Origin: Stercorarius parasiticus
Lineage: Eukaryota; Chordata; Aves; Charadriiformes; Stercorariidae
Assembly: GCA_013396915.1 (NCBI GenBank)
Contig: VWZL01001367.1
Location: 434,001-498,000 of the forward strand
DNA: 64,000 nt
Direction of reading: 5' to 3'
Part shown: one piece after another, positions 63,601 to 64,000 of the stretch
How the letters are laid out: each line of letters begins with the position of its first letter
Numbering within the stretch: position 1 is the first letter of the stretch
Notes under the pieces: model-generated
What the model was told of the DNA's origin: nothing
The model's database searches: none
The model's input: the letters and a program-made list of their open reading frames with translations, nothing else
Program-made: the position numbers and the translations under genes

Positions 63601-64000
63601 CTCCCCATACTTGATAGCCTAATCATAAATTTAACAAAAAACTACAGTAAATCACATTTCTGACATGTCAATGCAAGGATTTTTGTTTTGGCTGTTTCAG
63701 ACTGTAATCTGTCCAACGCTGCAGGATTTCTTTGAATTACTTTGTGCACATTTGAACCAATATATTTTAATCTCAGGATTTCACCCAGCAATTATGTAGA
63801 CTCCATGTCTGTTGTCACTTCTCCACCAATTTTATAAATCCAGTAAATTATATTAATCAGATTTTGGGTTTCAGTCTAAACTTAAGACATAGTATATGAA
63901 ATCAGAGTGTGTTGTAAAACAGGACACGGATTTACATGACAACTGGTATTAATCACAGATTATGACAAGTACGGGCTCTTGTGAGCTACACTTGCGTTGC
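60608..64000. other. AT-rich DNA, no recognisable gene
   Basis: No gene recognised. The longest open frames are about 100 codons (62722-63024 minus, 61614-61895 plus), overlap frames on the other strand and have no known domain. A perfect inverted repeat lies at 62861-62889. Sequence at about 62265-62420 is less repetitive and could be a conserved noncoding element, but this cannot be tested here. Confidence 0.55.
62861..62889. repeat. Perfect inverted repeat, 12-bp arms, 5-nt loop
   Basis: The arms CTGGAAAGTGTG (62861-62872) and CACACTTTCCAG (62878-62889) pair without mismatch around GATTT. It is the longest perfect short-loop hairpin I noticed in the window. The bases outside the arms do not extend the stem. 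Function unknown. Confidence 0.85.

Noticed and set aside
1..64000. Search for bacterial-type systems (CRISPR, operons, defence islands), tRNA or rRNA
   Set aside because: CR1 and avian LTRs place the window in a bird nuclear genome. No regularly spaced repeats, ribosome-binding-site-led gene clusters or cloverleaf sequences were seen.

Overview
This window looks like gene-poor bird nuclear DNA, either intergenic or inside a very large intron. Three things point to a bird. A CR1 LINE at 36355-36795 carries the characteristic octamer-type 3' tail and ORF2 protein motifs. Two long terminal repeats (about 30467-30959 and 31922-32466) read like avian ERVL-type LTRs, by my memory of those families. 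The rest is AT-rich single-copy-looking sequence with sparse interspersed repeats. There is no operon structure, no convincing tRNA or rRNA, no CRISPR array, and no multi-exon protein gene that I can recognise. I cannot name the species or the flanking genes.

Layout: positions 1-10173 are mostly unannotatable AT-rich DNA with small hairpins and microsatellites. A degenerate minisatellite of about eight units lies at 10174-10463. Positions 10464-30427 are again mostly unique-looking, with one short CR1 remnant (20469-20512), a perfect octamer palindrome (12489-12502) and an unusually long open frame of unknown meaning on the minus strand (21612-22346). The repeat island is 30428-36795: a pentanucleotide microsatellite, a minus-strand solo LTR with a near-perfect 5-bp target-site duplication, a plus-strand LTR of a different family, and the CR1 copy. 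That CR1 joins an endonuclease-domain fragment directly, and in frame, to the ORF2 C-terminus, so the rest of the endonuclease and all of the reverse transcriptase are missing. Positions 36796-60174 are mostly unique-looking, with a pyrimidine-rich block (42841-42985), a possible unannotated exon (50939-51167), two diverged copies of a 56-bp repeat (54566-54621 and 55984-56039) and a strong inverted repeat (57080-57109). A GC-rich patch near 60200-60607 ends in a coding-like fragment with high third-position GC (60416-60607) that I could not identify. A perfect 12-bp-stem inverted repeat lies at 62861-62889.

No system of cooperating genes can be supported here. The items most worth checking are the coding-like fragment at 60416-60607, the internally deleted CR1, the minisatellite at 10174-10463 and the paired 56-bp repeats. 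Most open frames are what AT-rich noncoding DNA produces by chance, and many start at codons other than ATG.
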